DNA from: SG8-41 sp035456985
Lineage (GTDB): Bacteria; Pseudomonadota; Gammaproteobacteria; Burkholderiales; SG8-41
NCBI GenBank assembly: GCA_035456985.1
Contig: DATICE010000033.1
Location: forward strand, 1-14,487
Direction of reading: 5' to 3'
DNA: 14,487 bases
Shown: positions 1 to 8,061 of the stretch, in pieces
How the letters are laid out: every line of letters starts with the position of its first letter
How positions within the stretch are numbered: position 1 is the first letter of the stretch
Notes under the pieces: generated by a model
Told to the model about the DNA's origin: nothing
Databases searched by the model: none
What the model saw: only the letters and a program-made list of their open reading frames with translations
Translations under genes and position numbers: made by a program

Positions 1-21
1 TCATCCCTCATCCTTCATCCC
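1..21. repeat. Three tandem 7-mers (TCATCCY) upstream of hisF
   Basis: Three head-to-tail heptamers, TCATCCC, TCATCCT and TCATCCC, fill the first 21 bases. They end ten bases before the hisF start, and the array may continue beyond the left edge. Two later junctions in the same operon carry heptamer arrays of different sequence. No Shine-Dalgarno sequence is visible between this array and hisF. Confidence 0.6.
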
Positions 22-30
22 TCGGTCTTA

Positions 31-795
<765 letters not shown>

Positions 796-822
796 GATTC
801 AGGATCAGGATTGAGGATTGGG
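796..822. repeat. Degenerate 7-mer tandem array (GATTSAG) after hisF
   Basis: Directly after the hisF stop come GATTCAG, GATCAG (one base short), GATTGAG and GATTGGG. The nine bases GGATTGAGG at 808-816 recur as an exact inverted copy, CCTCAATCC, at 882-890, near the start of hisI. The spacer could therefore fold with a long intervening loop. This heptamer family is distinct from those at 1-21 and 1870-1935. Confidence 0.6.
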
Positions 823-906
823 GGAAAAGCGGTGACAATTCCGGAAAGCTGGCGGAAACATGCGTCTGCTCGATCCCGAACCCTCAATCCGCGCTCCTGC
901 TTTTCG

Positions 907-1296
907 ATGAAAGACAACTGGCTCGACAAGGTCAACTGGGCGCAAGACGGACTGGTGCCGGCGGTGGCGCAGGAGGCCGGCAGCGGCAAGATCCTAACAG
1001 TGGCGTGGATGAACCGGGAGGCGCTTGGCAGGACGGTGCAGAGCGGCGAGGTCCACTACTGGTCGCGCTCGCGCGGCAAGCTGTGGCGCAAGGGCGAGAC
1101 CTCGGGACACGTGCAGAGGGTGAAGTCGATCCGCCTCGACTGCGACGAGGACGTGATCCTGCTGGAAGTGGAACAGAAGGGCGGCATCGCCTGTCATACC
1201 GGACGACACAGCTGCTTTTTTCAGCTGCTCGACGGCGACCGGTGGGTGGTGACCGAGCCCGTGCTCAAGGACCCCAGGGACATCTACAAGCGATGA
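907..1296 (+). CDS. hisI: Phosphoribosyl-AMP cyclohydrolase HisI
   Basis: HisI opens the adenine ring of phosphoribosyl-AMP in the third step of histidine synthesis. It is a cytoplasmic metalloenzyme. The 129-residue product has the usual length of a stand-alone PRA-CH with no fused HisE domain. The metal sites are visible: acidic D78, D80 and D82 (DCDED) for magnesium, and C79, C96 (in ACHTGRHS) and C103 for zinc. The frame stays open upstream to 811, but the 32 extra residues are low-complexity spacer sequence containing repeats. The ATG at 907 gives the normal family N-terminus, so it is chosen even though no Shine-Dalgarno sequence precedes it. The stop overlaps the hisE start (ATGA, 1293-1296), which suggests translational coupling. 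Confidence 0.95.
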   Translation: MKDNWLDKVNWAQDGLVPAVAQEAGSGKILTVAWMNREALGRTVQSGEVHYWSRSRGKLWRKGETSGHVQRVKSIRLDCDEDVILLEVEQKGGIACHTGRHSCFFQLLDGDRWVVTEPVLKDPRDIYKR

Positions 1297-1613
1297 TCGA
1301 CGCAAATCTGCTCCACCGGCTGGGGAAGGTGATCGCCGAACGCAAGCAGGGCGATGCCTCTGCCTCCTACGTCGCGAGCCTGTTCGCGAAAGGCGAGGAC
1401 GCGATCCTGAAAAAAGTCGCGGAGGAGGCCGCCGAGACGGTGCTCGCTGCCAAGGGCGGTGATAAACTGAATATCGTGCGCGAAACCGCGGACCTGTGGT
1501 TTCACAGCCTGGTGCTGCTGGCATGGCATGGCCTCGCGCCCGAGGACGTGCTGGCCGAGCTGCGCCGCCGCGAGGGAATTTCCGGAATCGAGGAGAAGAA
1601 GTCCCGCGGTTGA
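1293..1613 (+). CDS. hisE: Phosphoribosyl-ATP pyrophosphatase HisE
   Basis: HisE removes pyrophosphate from phosphoribosyl-ATP in the second step of histidine synthesis. The 106-residue all-alpha protein belongs to the MazG-like fold. Its metal-binding acidic residues are visible in KKVAEEAAETV (E44, E45, E48) and in RETADLWFH (E64, D67). The reading frame extends upstream inside hisI. The ATG at 1293 is chosen because it overlaps the hisI stop by the classic ATGA junction and gives the normal family length. In many betaproteobacterial relatives a small membrane protein and a HIT-family gene lie between hisE and tatA. Here tatA follows after only 25 bases. Confidence 0.94.
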   Translation: MIDANLLHRLGKVIAERKQGDASASYVASLFAKGEDAILKKVAEEAAETVLAAKGGDKLNIVRETADLWFHSLVLLAWHGLAPEDVLAELRRREGISGIEEKKSRG

Positions 1614-1638
1614 GCGGGATTTCCTGAGGAGAACGACG

Positions 1639-1869
1639 ATGGGATCGCTAAGCATCTGGCACTGGCTGATCGTGCTGCTGGTGGTGGTGCTGATCTTCGG
1701 CACCAAGAAACTGCGCAATATCGGCGCCGATCTCGGCGGCGCGGTGAAGGGCTTCAAGGACGGCATGAAGTCGGAGGACGACAAATCCGCGCAGGCCAAG
1801 GCGGAGCTCCCGCCCGCCACCGGCCAGACCATCGAAGGTCAGGCCAAGAAGGAAACGCCCAAGACGTAA
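1639..1869 (+). CDS. tatA: Sec-independent protein translocase subunit TatA
   Basis: TatA is the pore-forming subunit of the twin-arginine translocase, which exports folded, often cofactor-bearing proteins across the inner membrane. The 76-residue product has one N-terminal membrane segment (about 4-20) and the hinge FGTKKLRNIG (20-29). An amphipathic helix (GADLGGAVKGFKDGM) and a polar, lysine-rich tail follow, as expected for the family. The start at 1639 is supported by GAGGAG at 1626-1631, seven bases upstream. The longer open frame back to 1528 overlaps hisE and is not needed. It is followed by tatB and tatC in the usual order. Confidence 0.95.
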   Translation: MGSLSIWHWLIVLLVVVLIFGTKKLRNIGADLGGAVKGFKDGMKSEDDKSAQAKAELPPATGQTIEGQAKKETPKT

Positions 1870-1935
1870 GCGGTGAGCGGTAAACAGAAAGGTCTTCGCG
1901 CGGCATCCGGCGCTCCACCGCTTACTGCTGACCGT
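1870..1935. repeat. Convergent 7-mer repeats between tatA and tatB
   Basis: GCGGTGA and GCGGTAA stand in tandem at 1870-1883. At 1915-1935 the degenerate units CCACCGC, TTACTGC and TGACCGT point the other way. The nine bases TAAGCGGTG at 1867-1875, which include the tatA stop codon, pair exactly with CACCGCTTA at 1916-1924. The transcript could form a stem-loop enclosing about 40 bases just before tatB. No U-run follows, so this is not a typical terminator. Confidence 0.6.
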
Positions 1936-1940
1936 CTTTC

Positions 1941-2354
1941 ATGTTCGACATCGGTTTCTCCGAACTGTTCGTCATCGCGGTCGTAGCGCTGATCGTGATC
2001 GGTCCCGAGCGCCTGCCGAAGGTGGCGCGTACGCTTGGCCACCTCTTCGGCCGCATGCAGCGCTACGTCAACGACGTCAAGTCCGACATCGCGCGCGAGA
2101 TGGAGCTCGGGGAGCTGAAGAAGATGCAGTCGAGCATGGAAGACGCGGCGCGCTCGTTCCAGAGCTCCGTCAGCAAGGAGATGAGCGACGCCGAGGGTGA
2201 GCTGAACAAACTGACGCAAGACGCGGAGGTGGCGGTTGGCGCCCATGCCGGGGACGTGCCGGCGCAGCCGGACCCGGCCGTGGCGACGGCTCCGCAGCAG
2301 CGCGAATTGGCGCTGGACGCGAACCCGCCAACGCCCGCGCAAAAGCAGGCTTGA
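1941..2354 (+). CDS. tatB: Sec-independent protein translocase subunit TatB
   Basis: TatB works with TatC as the receptor for twin-arginine signal peptides at the inner membrane. The 137-residue protein starts MFDIGFSELF, with the conserved glutamate E8 in the membrane segment. The GPERLPKVAR hinge (21-30) follows, then a long amphipathic helix extending to about residue 95. The tail is rich in Pro and Ala. This length and layout separate it from the shorter TatA upstream. No Shine-Dalgarno sequence precedes the start; the 71-base tatA-tatB spacer is occupied by the inverted heptamer repeats. tatC begins 33 bases after the stop. Confidence 0.95.
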   Translation: MFDIGFSELFVIAVVALIVIGPERLPKVARTLGHLFGRMQRYVNDVKSDIAREMELGELKKMQSSMEDAARSFQSSVSKEMSDAEGELNKLTQDAEVAVGAHAGDVPAQPDPAVATAPQQRELALDANPPTPAQKQA

Positions 2355-2387
2355 CGCCGCGTGGTCGCGGCTCAAGACTCGCCGAGA

Positions 2388-3155
2388 ATGACAGAAGACA
2401 CCTTTATTTCCCACCTGATCGAGCTGCGCGACCGCCTGCTGCGCATGCTCATCGCGGTGGGCGTGGTGTTCGTGATCCTATTCCCGTTCGCCTCGGAGCT
2501 CTACGATCTGCTCGCGTATCCGATGATGCGCGCGCTGCCGGAAGGCGCGAAGATGATCGCGACCGGGGTCGTCGCCCCGTTCCTCATACCAGTCAAAGTC
2601 GCCGCGATGATGGCGTTCGCGGTGGCGTTGCCCTACGTGCTCTACCAGGTCTGGGCGTTCGTCGCGCCCGGCCTCTACGTCCACGAGCGGCGCCTGGTGG
2701 TGCCGCTGGTGTTCGCGAGCACCGTGCTGTTCTTCGTGGGCGTGGCGTTCTGCTATTTTTTCGTATTTGGGGTGGTGTTCGATTTTGTCTACAAGATCGC
2801 CCCCAAGAGCATCTCGGTTGCGCCCGACATCGAGAACTATCTGAATTTCGTGATCACGATGTTTCTCGCGTTCGGGGTGACCTTTGAGGTGCCGATCGCG
2901 GTGCTGATCCTGGTGCGCCTGGGGGCGGTCACGATCGAGCAGCTGACGAACATCCGCCCCTATTTCATCGTGGGCTCATTCGTGATCGCCGCGATCGTGA
3001 CACCCCCCGACGTGCTCTCGCAGCTGCTGCTCGCGGTTCCGATGTGCGTGCTCTTCGAGGTCGGAATCATTGCGGCACGGGTGTTCGGCAGGTCGCGGCA
3101 GAGCGGGGACGACGGCGAGAAGCTCCCCGAGGCCGGGAGCGAGCGCGGGCCCTGA
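2388..3155 (+). CDS. tatC: Sec-independent protein translocase subunit TatC
   Basis: TatC is the multi-spanning core of the Tat receptor that recognises the twin-arginine motif. The 255-residue product shows six hydrophobic segments. Family marks include the cytosolic N-terminus HLIELRDRLL (residues 9-18), the acidic residue in PGLYVHERR (E100) and FGVTFEVPI with E167. I start it at the ATG at 2388 because family members begin just before this HLIELR motif. An in-frame GTG at 2361 would add nine residues without a better binding site. The hydrophilic tail (about 235-255) is unremarkable. It ends the tat operon and meets the convergent protease gene with one base between the two stop codons. 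Confidence 0.96.
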   Translation: MTEDTFISHLIELRDRLLRMLIAVGVVFVILFPFASELYDLLAYPMMRALPEGAKMIATGVVAPFLIPVKVAAMMAFAVALPYVLYQVWAFVAPGLYVHERRLVVPLVFASTVLFFVGVAFCYFFVFGVVFDFVYKIAPKSISVAPDIENYLNFVITMFLAFGVTFEVPIAVLILVRLGAVTIEQLTNIRPYFIVGSFVIAAIVTPPDVLSQLLLAVPMCVLFEVGIIAARVFGRSRQSGDDGEKLPEAGSERGP

Positions 3156-3156
3156 A

Positions 3157-4317
3157 TCAGCGCTGCCCTTTCCGTTGCTGAGGCGCCGGCCGCCGGCCGA
3201 TGGTGACAGCGAGCTCGGTTTCCGCCTGATTGCGCGTCAGCTTGATGGTAGCTCCCTGCCCCGGCGGCAGCGCTGCAACCAGATTGAGCATCGTGGTGGT
3301 GTCGGCGACCGGCCGGCCATTCAACGAAAGCAGGACGTCGCCGGGCTTGATACCCGCCTTGTCGGCGGGACTGCCGCGTTCAACCTGCGTGATCAGCACG
3401 CCGCGCGACGTGGGCAGGTTGAACGATTGCGCCAGCTCCGGAGTGATGTCCTGCACGCCTACCCCGATCCAGCCGCGCGTGACCGATCCCTTTTGCACGA
3501 TCTGCTCCATGACCTGCCGGGCGATGGAAACCGGGATGGCGTAGCCGATTCCCATCGAGCCCCCGGTCTGCGAGTAGATCGCGGTGTTGATGCCAACCAG
3601 ATTGCCGCCCGCGTCCACCAGCGCCCCGCCCGAGTTGCCGGGGTTGATCGCCGCGTCGGTCTGGATGAAGTTCTCGAAAGTCGTGATGCCGAGCTGACTG
3701 CGCCCGAGCCCGCTCACGATCCCCAAGGTGACCGTCTGGCCCACGCCGAAGGGATTGCCGATGGCAAGCACGATGTCGCCTACGCGCAGCTGCTCCGGCT
3801 GCGCGAAAGTGATGGAAGGCAGTTTCTCCAGCTCGACCTTGAGCACCGCCAGGTCGGTCTCCGGATCGCTTCCGACCACGCGCGCCCGGACCTTGCGCGA
3901 ATCGGCAAGCGCGACCTCGATTTCATCGACCGACTCGACCACGTGGTGATTGGTGAGGATGTAGCCGTCCGCGCTCACGATCACGCCCGAGCCGAGGCCC
4001 TCGCGGCGCTGCGGCCCCGCGTCCTGCGGATCGCCGAAGAAGTAGCGGAAGAGCGGATCGTTCATGAACGGCGAGCGTGGCCGCTTCACTTCCTGGCTGG
4101 TGAAGATGTTCACGACCGCCGGCATCGCCTGGCGCGCGGCGTCCCGGAACGACGCGACCGCGCGGCCCGGTGTCTCCTCTACCCGCGGAGCCGTCAGGGT
4201 CACGATGGCCCCGCGCGAATTCCAGGAGAGGAGATCGGGCCGCAGCGTCGATACGACAAACAGAGCCGCTAGGCAGACGGTCGCGGTTTGCGCGAATATG
4301 AGCCAGAACTTCCGCAT
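3157..4317 (-). CDS. Membrane-anchored HtrA/DegS-type serine protease (trypsin fold, one PDZ)
   Basis: This is an envelope protease of the S1C/HtrA family, which cleaves misfolded periplasmic proteins or stress-signalling substrates. From the chosen ATG at 4317 it is 386 residues. One hydrophobic segment (about 4-25) has no obvious cleavage site and looks like an anchor. A trypsin-like domain covers about 55-275, with triad H125 (LTNHHVV), D155 (ETDLAVL) and S229 (GNSGG). A single PDZ domain spans about 281-370. An uncut anchor with one PDZ resembles DegS or AlgW more than the two-PDZ DegP, but DegQ/HhoA-type names are also used for this locus, so no symbol is given. An upstream ATG at 4374 adds 19 residues of non-family sequence. 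Neither start has a clear binding site. The gene converges on tatC and diverges from petABC. Confidence 0.92.
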   Translation of the reverse strand: MRKFWLIFAQTATVCLAALFVVSTLRPDLLSWNSRGAIVTLTAPRVEETPGRAVASFRDAARQAMPAVVNIFTSQEVKRPRSPFMNDPLFRYFFGDPQDAGPQRREGLGSGVIVSADGYILTNHHVVESVDEIEVALADSRKVRARVVGSDPETDLAVLKVELEKLPSITFAQPEQLRVGDIVLAIGNPFGVGQTVTLGIVSGLGRSQLGITTFENFIQTDAAINPGNSGGALVDAGGNLVGINTAIYSQTGGSMGIGYAIPVSIARQVMEQIVQKGSVTRGWIGVGVQDITPELAQSFNLPTSRGVLITQVERGSPADKAGIKPGDVLLSLNGRPVADTTTMLNLVAALPPGQGATIKLTRNQAETELAVTIGRRPAPQQRKGQR

Positions 4318-4614
4318 CGGGCGAGAGAGGAGGGGGCGGCTGACGAAGTGCGATTCCTGCTGGCACGGAATCATAGCAAATCGCGACTGCGGACTTGTGA
4401 CTGCAGTGCCCGAGGCGATCGCGGAATCGCGAGCGGGCGGTGCGCGGGACTCAAGTGGAGTTTCGCCCCCTCACGGCGCGTTTCCGCCGCGCAAATCCCG
4501 GATTGAGGCCCCCTCTGCAAGCCATTGAATAAACGATGTTTTCTCATGTTTCGCTTCAAATCTCCTGCACGCTTTGTGTAGAATGGCGGCTTTTCGGGGG
4601 CAGGGAATAATCGT
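4318..4614. promoter_or_regulatory. Divergent intergenic region between the protease gene and petA
   Basis: This 297-base gap must hold the promoters of the leftward protease gene and of petABC. No stable RNA gene or good ORF is visible. Toward petA the DNA becomes AT-richer from about 4525. TAGAAT at 4579-4584 is a plausible -10 box, but the best -35 match at the right distance (CTTCAA, 4555-4560) is poor. AGGGAA at 4602-4607 is a fair ribosome binding site for petA. A small inverted repeat, TCGCG/CGCGA, lies at 4419-4432. Confidence 0.4.
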
Positions 4615-5214
4615 ATGGCAGACAAAGAGTTGGATGCGGGCAAGCGGCGTTTTCTGGTCGCTGCGACGAGCGTCGCGGGCGGGCTTGCCGGCGCCGCCAC
4701 CGCGGTGCCCTTCGTCGCGAGCATGCTGCCCTCGGAGCGCGCGAAGGCCGCGGGCGCGCCGGTCGAGGCCGACATCGGCACTCTCGCCCCCGGCGAGATG
4801 ACGCGCGTCGAGTGGCGCGGCAAGCCGGTGTGGATTGTGAGGCGCACGCGGGAAATGCTGGAGTCGGTCAAGGAAAGCGACAGCAAGGTCGCCGACCCCG
4901 AAAGCCAGCGCAAGAAGGAGCTCACCCCCGAGTACGCGCGCAATGAGTTCCGCTCGATCAAGCCGGAGTATCTCGTCGTCGTCGGCATCTGCACGCATCT
5001 CGGCTGCTCGCCGGTGGACAAGTTCAAGGCCCAGCCCGAGGCATTCGACGCAAACTGGAAAGGTGGCTTCTACTGTCCCTGCCACGGATCGCTGTTCGAT
5101 CTGGCGGGCCGCGTCTACAAAAACAAGCCGGCCCCGGATAACCTCGAGGTCCCGCCGCACAGCTATCTCACTGACAACCGCATCCTGATCGGCGTGGACA
5201 AGAAGGGGGCGTAG
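4615..5214 (+). CDS. petA: Ubiquinol-cytochrome c reductase, Rieske iron-sulfur subunit
   Basis: This is the Rieske [2Fe-2S] subunit of the cytochrome bc1 complex, which takes the first electron from ubiquinol at the Qo site and passes it to cytochrome c1. The 199-residue protein has the cluster-binding boxes CTHLGC (C126, H128, C131) and CPCHGS (C154, H157, plus C156). These supply two Cys and two His ligands and the disulfide pair. The N-terminus carries a twin-arginine motif, KRRFLVA (R11, R12), followed by a hydrophobic stretch (about 13-35) that normally stays as the membrane anchor. The protein is therefore a predicted client of the Tat translocase encoded just upstream. The ATG at 4615 has AGGGAA seven bases before it. 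petB follows after three bases, so the bc1 genes are an operon. Confidence 0.97.
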   Translation: MADKELDAGKRRFLVAATSVAGGLAGAATAVPFVASMLPSERAKAAGAPVEADIGTLAPGEMTRVEWRGKPVWIVRRTREMLESVKESDSKVADPESQRKKELTPEYARNEFRSIKPEYLVVVGICTHLGCSPVDKFKAQPEAFDANWKGGFYCPCHGSLFDLAGRVYKNKPAPDNLEVPPHSYLTDNRILIGVDKKGA

Positions 5215-5217
5215 GGC

Positions 5218-6657
5218 ATGGCAGCCGCGGAAAAGCAGCCGGTCGCAGTAACCTGGGCCGGCCCGCTCAACGGCGCGTTGAGCGGCTTGCTCACGTGGGT
5301 CGACCAGCGGTTCCCGCTGATGTCGCTGTGGCGGGATCACCTCGCCGAGTACTACGCACCGAAGAACTTCAATTTCTGGTACTACTTCGGCTCGCTGGCG
5401 ATGTTCGTGCTGGTGCTGCAGATCGTGACCGGAATATTTCTCACGATGCACTACAAGCCGGACGCCGCGCAGGCGTTCGCCTCGGTAGAGTACATCATGC
5501 GCGACGTGCCGGCCGGGTGGCTGATCCGCTACCTGCACTCGACCGGCGCCTCCTTCTTCTTCATCGTGGTCTACCTCCACATGTTCCGCGGGCTCATGTA
5601 CGGCTCCTATCGCAAGCCGCGCGAGCTGGTCTGGATCATCGGCATGGCGATCTACCTCTGCCTCATGGCGGAGGCCTTCTTCGGCTATCTGCTGCCGTGG
5701 GGCCAGATGTCGTACTGGGGCGCGCAGGTGATCGTCAATCTGTTCGACGCGATTCCCTGGGTCGGGCCGACGCTCGCGATCTGGATCCGCGGCGATTACG
5801 TGGTGGCGGACGCGACCCTCAACCGCTTCTTCTCGTTCCACGTCATCGCGATTCCGCTCCTGCTCCTCGGGCTGGTCGCGGCGCACATCATGGCGCTGCA
5901 CGAGGTAGGTTCGAACAACCCCGACGGCGTCGAGATCAAGAAGGTGAAGAACCCGAAGACCGGGAACCCGGCGGACGGGATCCCCTTCCATCCGTATTAC
6001 ACGGTGAAGGACACGCTGGGCGTAGTGGTCTTCCTGATCGTGTTCTGCGTGGTCCTGTTCTTCATGCCCGAGTTTGGCGGCTATTTCCTCGAGTACAACA
6101 ACTTCATCCCGGCCGATCCGCTCAAGACCCCTTCGCACATCGCCCCGGTGTGGTACTTCACGCCGTTTTACTCGATCCTGCGCGCGGTCACCGAGGACTT
6201 CATGATCTTCCTCGCCGCGGGAGTGGCGCTCTACGTGCTACTGATTTGGTTCACGGTGAAAGATATCCGGGTCAGAATCGCGGCTGTCGTCGCTGGCCTG
6301 ATTGCGATCGTGCTGATGATTGCCCCGACGGTCAACGACGTCACGATTGCGCTGGATCCGAAGGTGTGGGGTGTCGCGCTGATGGGTGTCGGGACGCTGA
6401 TCTACTTTCTGCTGCCGTGGCTCGATCGGAGCCCGGTGAAGTCCATCCGTTACAAAGGGCCGATCACGAAAGCCGCGCTGACCCTCTTCGTGATCGCATT
6501 CTTCGTGCTCGGCTATCTGGGCACGCTCTCGGTGACCGAGGGCCGTACCCTGCTGGCGCAGGTCTTCACCATCGTCTACTTCGCGTTCTTCCTGCTGATG
6601 CCGTGGTACACCCGCATGGACCGGACCCGGCCTGAGCCGGAACGGGTGACCGGGTGA
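5218..6657 (+). CDS. petB: Ubiquinol-cytochrome c reductase, cytochrome b subunit
   Basis: Cytochrome b is the membrane core of the bc1 complex, with two b hemes and the Qo and Qi quinone sites. The four heme ligands are H107 and H121 (LHSTGASFFF...YLHMF) and H208 and H223 (FSFHVIA...AAHIMALHE). The second pair is separated by 14 residues, one more than in classical bc1. The Qo motif reads PVWY (310-313) instead of the textbook PEWY. At 479 residues it is longer than mitochondrial cytochrome b. A C-terminal part with added membrane segments (about 353-370, 385-400, 418-436, 446-462) resembles other betaproteobacterial versions as I recall them. It starts three bases after petA, and its stop overlaps the petC start. 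Confidence 0.97.
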   Translation: MAAAEKQPVAVTWAGPLNGALSGLLTWVDQRFPLMSLWRDHLAEYYAPKNFNFWYYFGSLAMFVLVLQIVTGIFLTMHYKPDAAQAFASVEYIMRDVPAGWLIRYLHSTGASFFFIVVYLHMFRGLMYGSYRKPRELVWIIGMAIYLCLMAEAFFGYLLPWGQMSYWGAQVIVNLFDAIPWVGPTLAIWIRGDYVVADATLNRFFSFHVIAIPLLLLGLVAAHIMALHEVGSNNPDGVEIKKVKNPKTGNPADGIPFHPYYTVKDTLGVVVFLIVFCVVLFFMPEFGGYFLEYNNFIPADPLKTPSHIAPVWYFTPFYSILRAVTEDFMIFLAAGVALYVLLIWFTVKDIRVRIAAVVAGLIAIVLMIAPTVNDVTIALDPKVWGVALMGVGTLIYFLLPWLDRSPVKSIRYKGPITKAALTLFVIAFFVLGYLGTLSVTEGRTLLAQVFTIVYFAFFLLMPWYTRMDRTRPEPERVTG

Positions 6658-7442
6658 GGCGCGCGGCTGCAATGCTGGCACGGACGCTGGCGGGCGCGCT
6701 GCTCTGCGTCCCGCTCGCGGCCGCCGCCGCGGAGGAGGTCAAGCTCGACCGGCTGCCCGCCGACGTGAGCCCGCACGACGCGATCTCGCTGCAGCGCGGG
6801 GCGCACGTCTATGTGAACTACTGCCTGGGCTGCCATGGCGCCGCCTATATGCGCTATGACCGGCTGCGGGAATTCGGCCTCACGGACCAGCAGATCAGGG
6901 ACAACCTGATTCTCACCGGCGCCAAGGTTGGCGATCTCATGAAAAACGCGATGGATCCGAAGGAGTCCAGGGAATGGTTCGGCACGCCGCCGCCGGACCT
7001 CACCGTGATCGCGCGCTCGCGCGCCTCGGGCGCCGGCAGCGGCGCGGACTGGCTCTACAGCTACCTGCGCGGCTTTTATCGCGACCCGTCCCGCCCCTCC
7101 GGCTGGAACAATGTGGTGTTCACCAACGTGTCAATGCCCCACGTGCTGTGGCAACTGCAGGGCGAGCAGGTCCTCAAGACGGAGGTGCGATCGATCCCGC
7201 GCGGGAGCAAGGGTGAGGTGGAGAAGTACGAGGTGCAGAGGCTAGTGCTGGAGAAGTCCGGCTCGATGAGCGCCGCCGAGTACGATCGCATGGTGGCCGA
7301 CCTGGTGAACTTCCTGGTCTACATGGGCGAGCCGTCGCGGCAGTCCCGCATCGACCTCGGCATCTACGTGCTGATGTTCCTGGGCGTGATGTTCGTGTTC
7401 GCGTACCTGCTCAAGAAGGAATACTGGAAGGACGTGCACTGA
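6654..7442 (+). CDS. petC: Ubiquinol-cytochrome c reductase, cytochrome c1 subunit
   Basis: Cytochrome c1 receives electrons from the Rieske protein and gives them to soluble cytochrome c on the periplasmic side. From the GTG at 6654 the product is 262 residues. It has a signal peptide ending near AAAAAEE (about 26), a covalent heme site CLGCH (57-61), and the probable axial methionine in SMPHVLWQLQG. One C-terminal anchor (LGIYVLMFLGVMFVFAYLL) precedes a short basic tail. The GTG overlaps the petB stop (GTGA), a coupling arrangement. An ATG at 6672, six codons in, would also leave a workable signal peptide, and neither start has a well-spaced binding site, so the start is uncertain. sspA begins three bases after the stop. 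Confidence 0.95.
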   Translation: MRRAAAMLARTLAGALLCVPLAAAAAEEVKLDRLPADVSPHDAISLQRGAHVYVNYCLGCHGAAYMRYDRLREFGLTDQQIRDNLILTGAKVGDLMKNAMDPKESREWFGTPPPDLTVIARSRASGAGSGADWLYSYLRGFYRDPSRPSGWNNVVFTNVSMPHVLWQLQGEQVLKTEVRSIPRGSKGEVEKYEVQRLVLEKSGSMSAAEYDRMVADLVNFLVYMGEPSRQSRIDLGIYVLMFLGVMFVFAYLLKKEYWKDVH

Positions 7443-7445
7443 AAC

Positions 7446-8045
7446 ATGATGACCCTTTACTCCGGCACGACCTGCCCGTTTAGCCAGCGCTGCCGCATCG
7501 TGCTCTACGAGAAGGGCATGGACTTCCAGATCGTGGATGTCGATCTCTTCAACAAGCCCGAAGACCTGGCAGTGATGAATCCCTATAACCAGGTGCCGGT
7601 GCTGGTCGAGCGCGACCTCATCCTGTACGAGTCGAACATCATCAACGAGTACATCGACGACCGCTTCCCGCACCCGCAGCTGATGCCTGCCGATCCGGTG
7701 ATGCGCGCCCGCGCACGCCTGTTCCTGTTCCGCTTCGAGCGCGAGCTCTTCAGCAACATCGACACGATCGAGAAGGGCACGCAGAAGCAGGCCGACAAGA
7801 GCCGCGCCATCATCCGCGATAACCTGACCCAGATCGCGCCGGTGTTCACCAAGCAGAAGTTCATGCTGGGCGAGGAGTTCACAATGCTCGACGTGGCGAT
7901 CGCGCCGCTCCTGTGGCGGCTCGACCATTACGGCATTTCGGTGCCCAAGACCGGCGCGCCGCTCATGAAATACGCGGAGCGCCTGTTCAGCCGGCCCGCG
8001 TTCATCGATGCGCTCACCGCCTCCGAGAAAGTAATGCGGAAATAG
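7446..8045 (+). CDS. sspA: Stringent starvation protein A (GST-fold transcription factor)
   Basis: SspA is a glutathione-S-transferase-fold protein that, in studied gammaproteobacteria, binds RNA polymerase and changes promoter choice during starvation. In this family it is not known as an active transferase. The 199-residue product has a thioredoxin-like N-terminal half starting LYSGTTCPFSQRCRIVLYEKG, a NQVPVLVERDLILYES core with the cis-proline VPV, and an all-helical C-terminal half. The conserved surface FPHPQLMPADPVMRA is near residues 74-88. Its position directly behind petC, three bases away, and ahead of sspB matches the betaproteobacterial arrangement. It is probably cotranscribed with the bc1 genes. 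Confidence 0.94.
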   Translation: MMTLYSGTTCPFSQRCRIVLYEKGMDFQIVDVDLFNKPEDLAVMNPYNQVPVLVERDLILYESNIINEYIDDRFPHPQLMPADPVMRARARLFLFRFERELFSNIDTIEKGTQKQADKSRAIIRDNLTQIAPVFTKQKFMLGEEFTMLDVAIAPLLWRLDHYGISVPKTGAPLMKYAERLFSRPAFIDALTASEKVMRK

Positions 8046-8061
8046 GGAACCCGGCGTAGCC

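Noticed and set aside
811..906. Upstream extension of hisI from 811
   Set aside because: The 32 extra residues come from repeat-bearing spacer DNA and do not resemble any HisI N-terminus; the ATG at 907 gives the normal family length.
3070..4272. Plus-strand ORF of 400 codons opposite the serine protease
   Set aside because: The protease on the other strand has an intact catalytic triad and PDZ domain; this frame is low-complexity and overlaps the end of tatC.
4471..6138. Minus-strand ORF of 555 codons opposite petA and petB
   Set aside because: It is a shadow in GC-rich DNA: the translation is rich in Arg, His, Asp and Val with no domain, and the plus strand encodes unmistakable Rieske and cytochrome b proteins.
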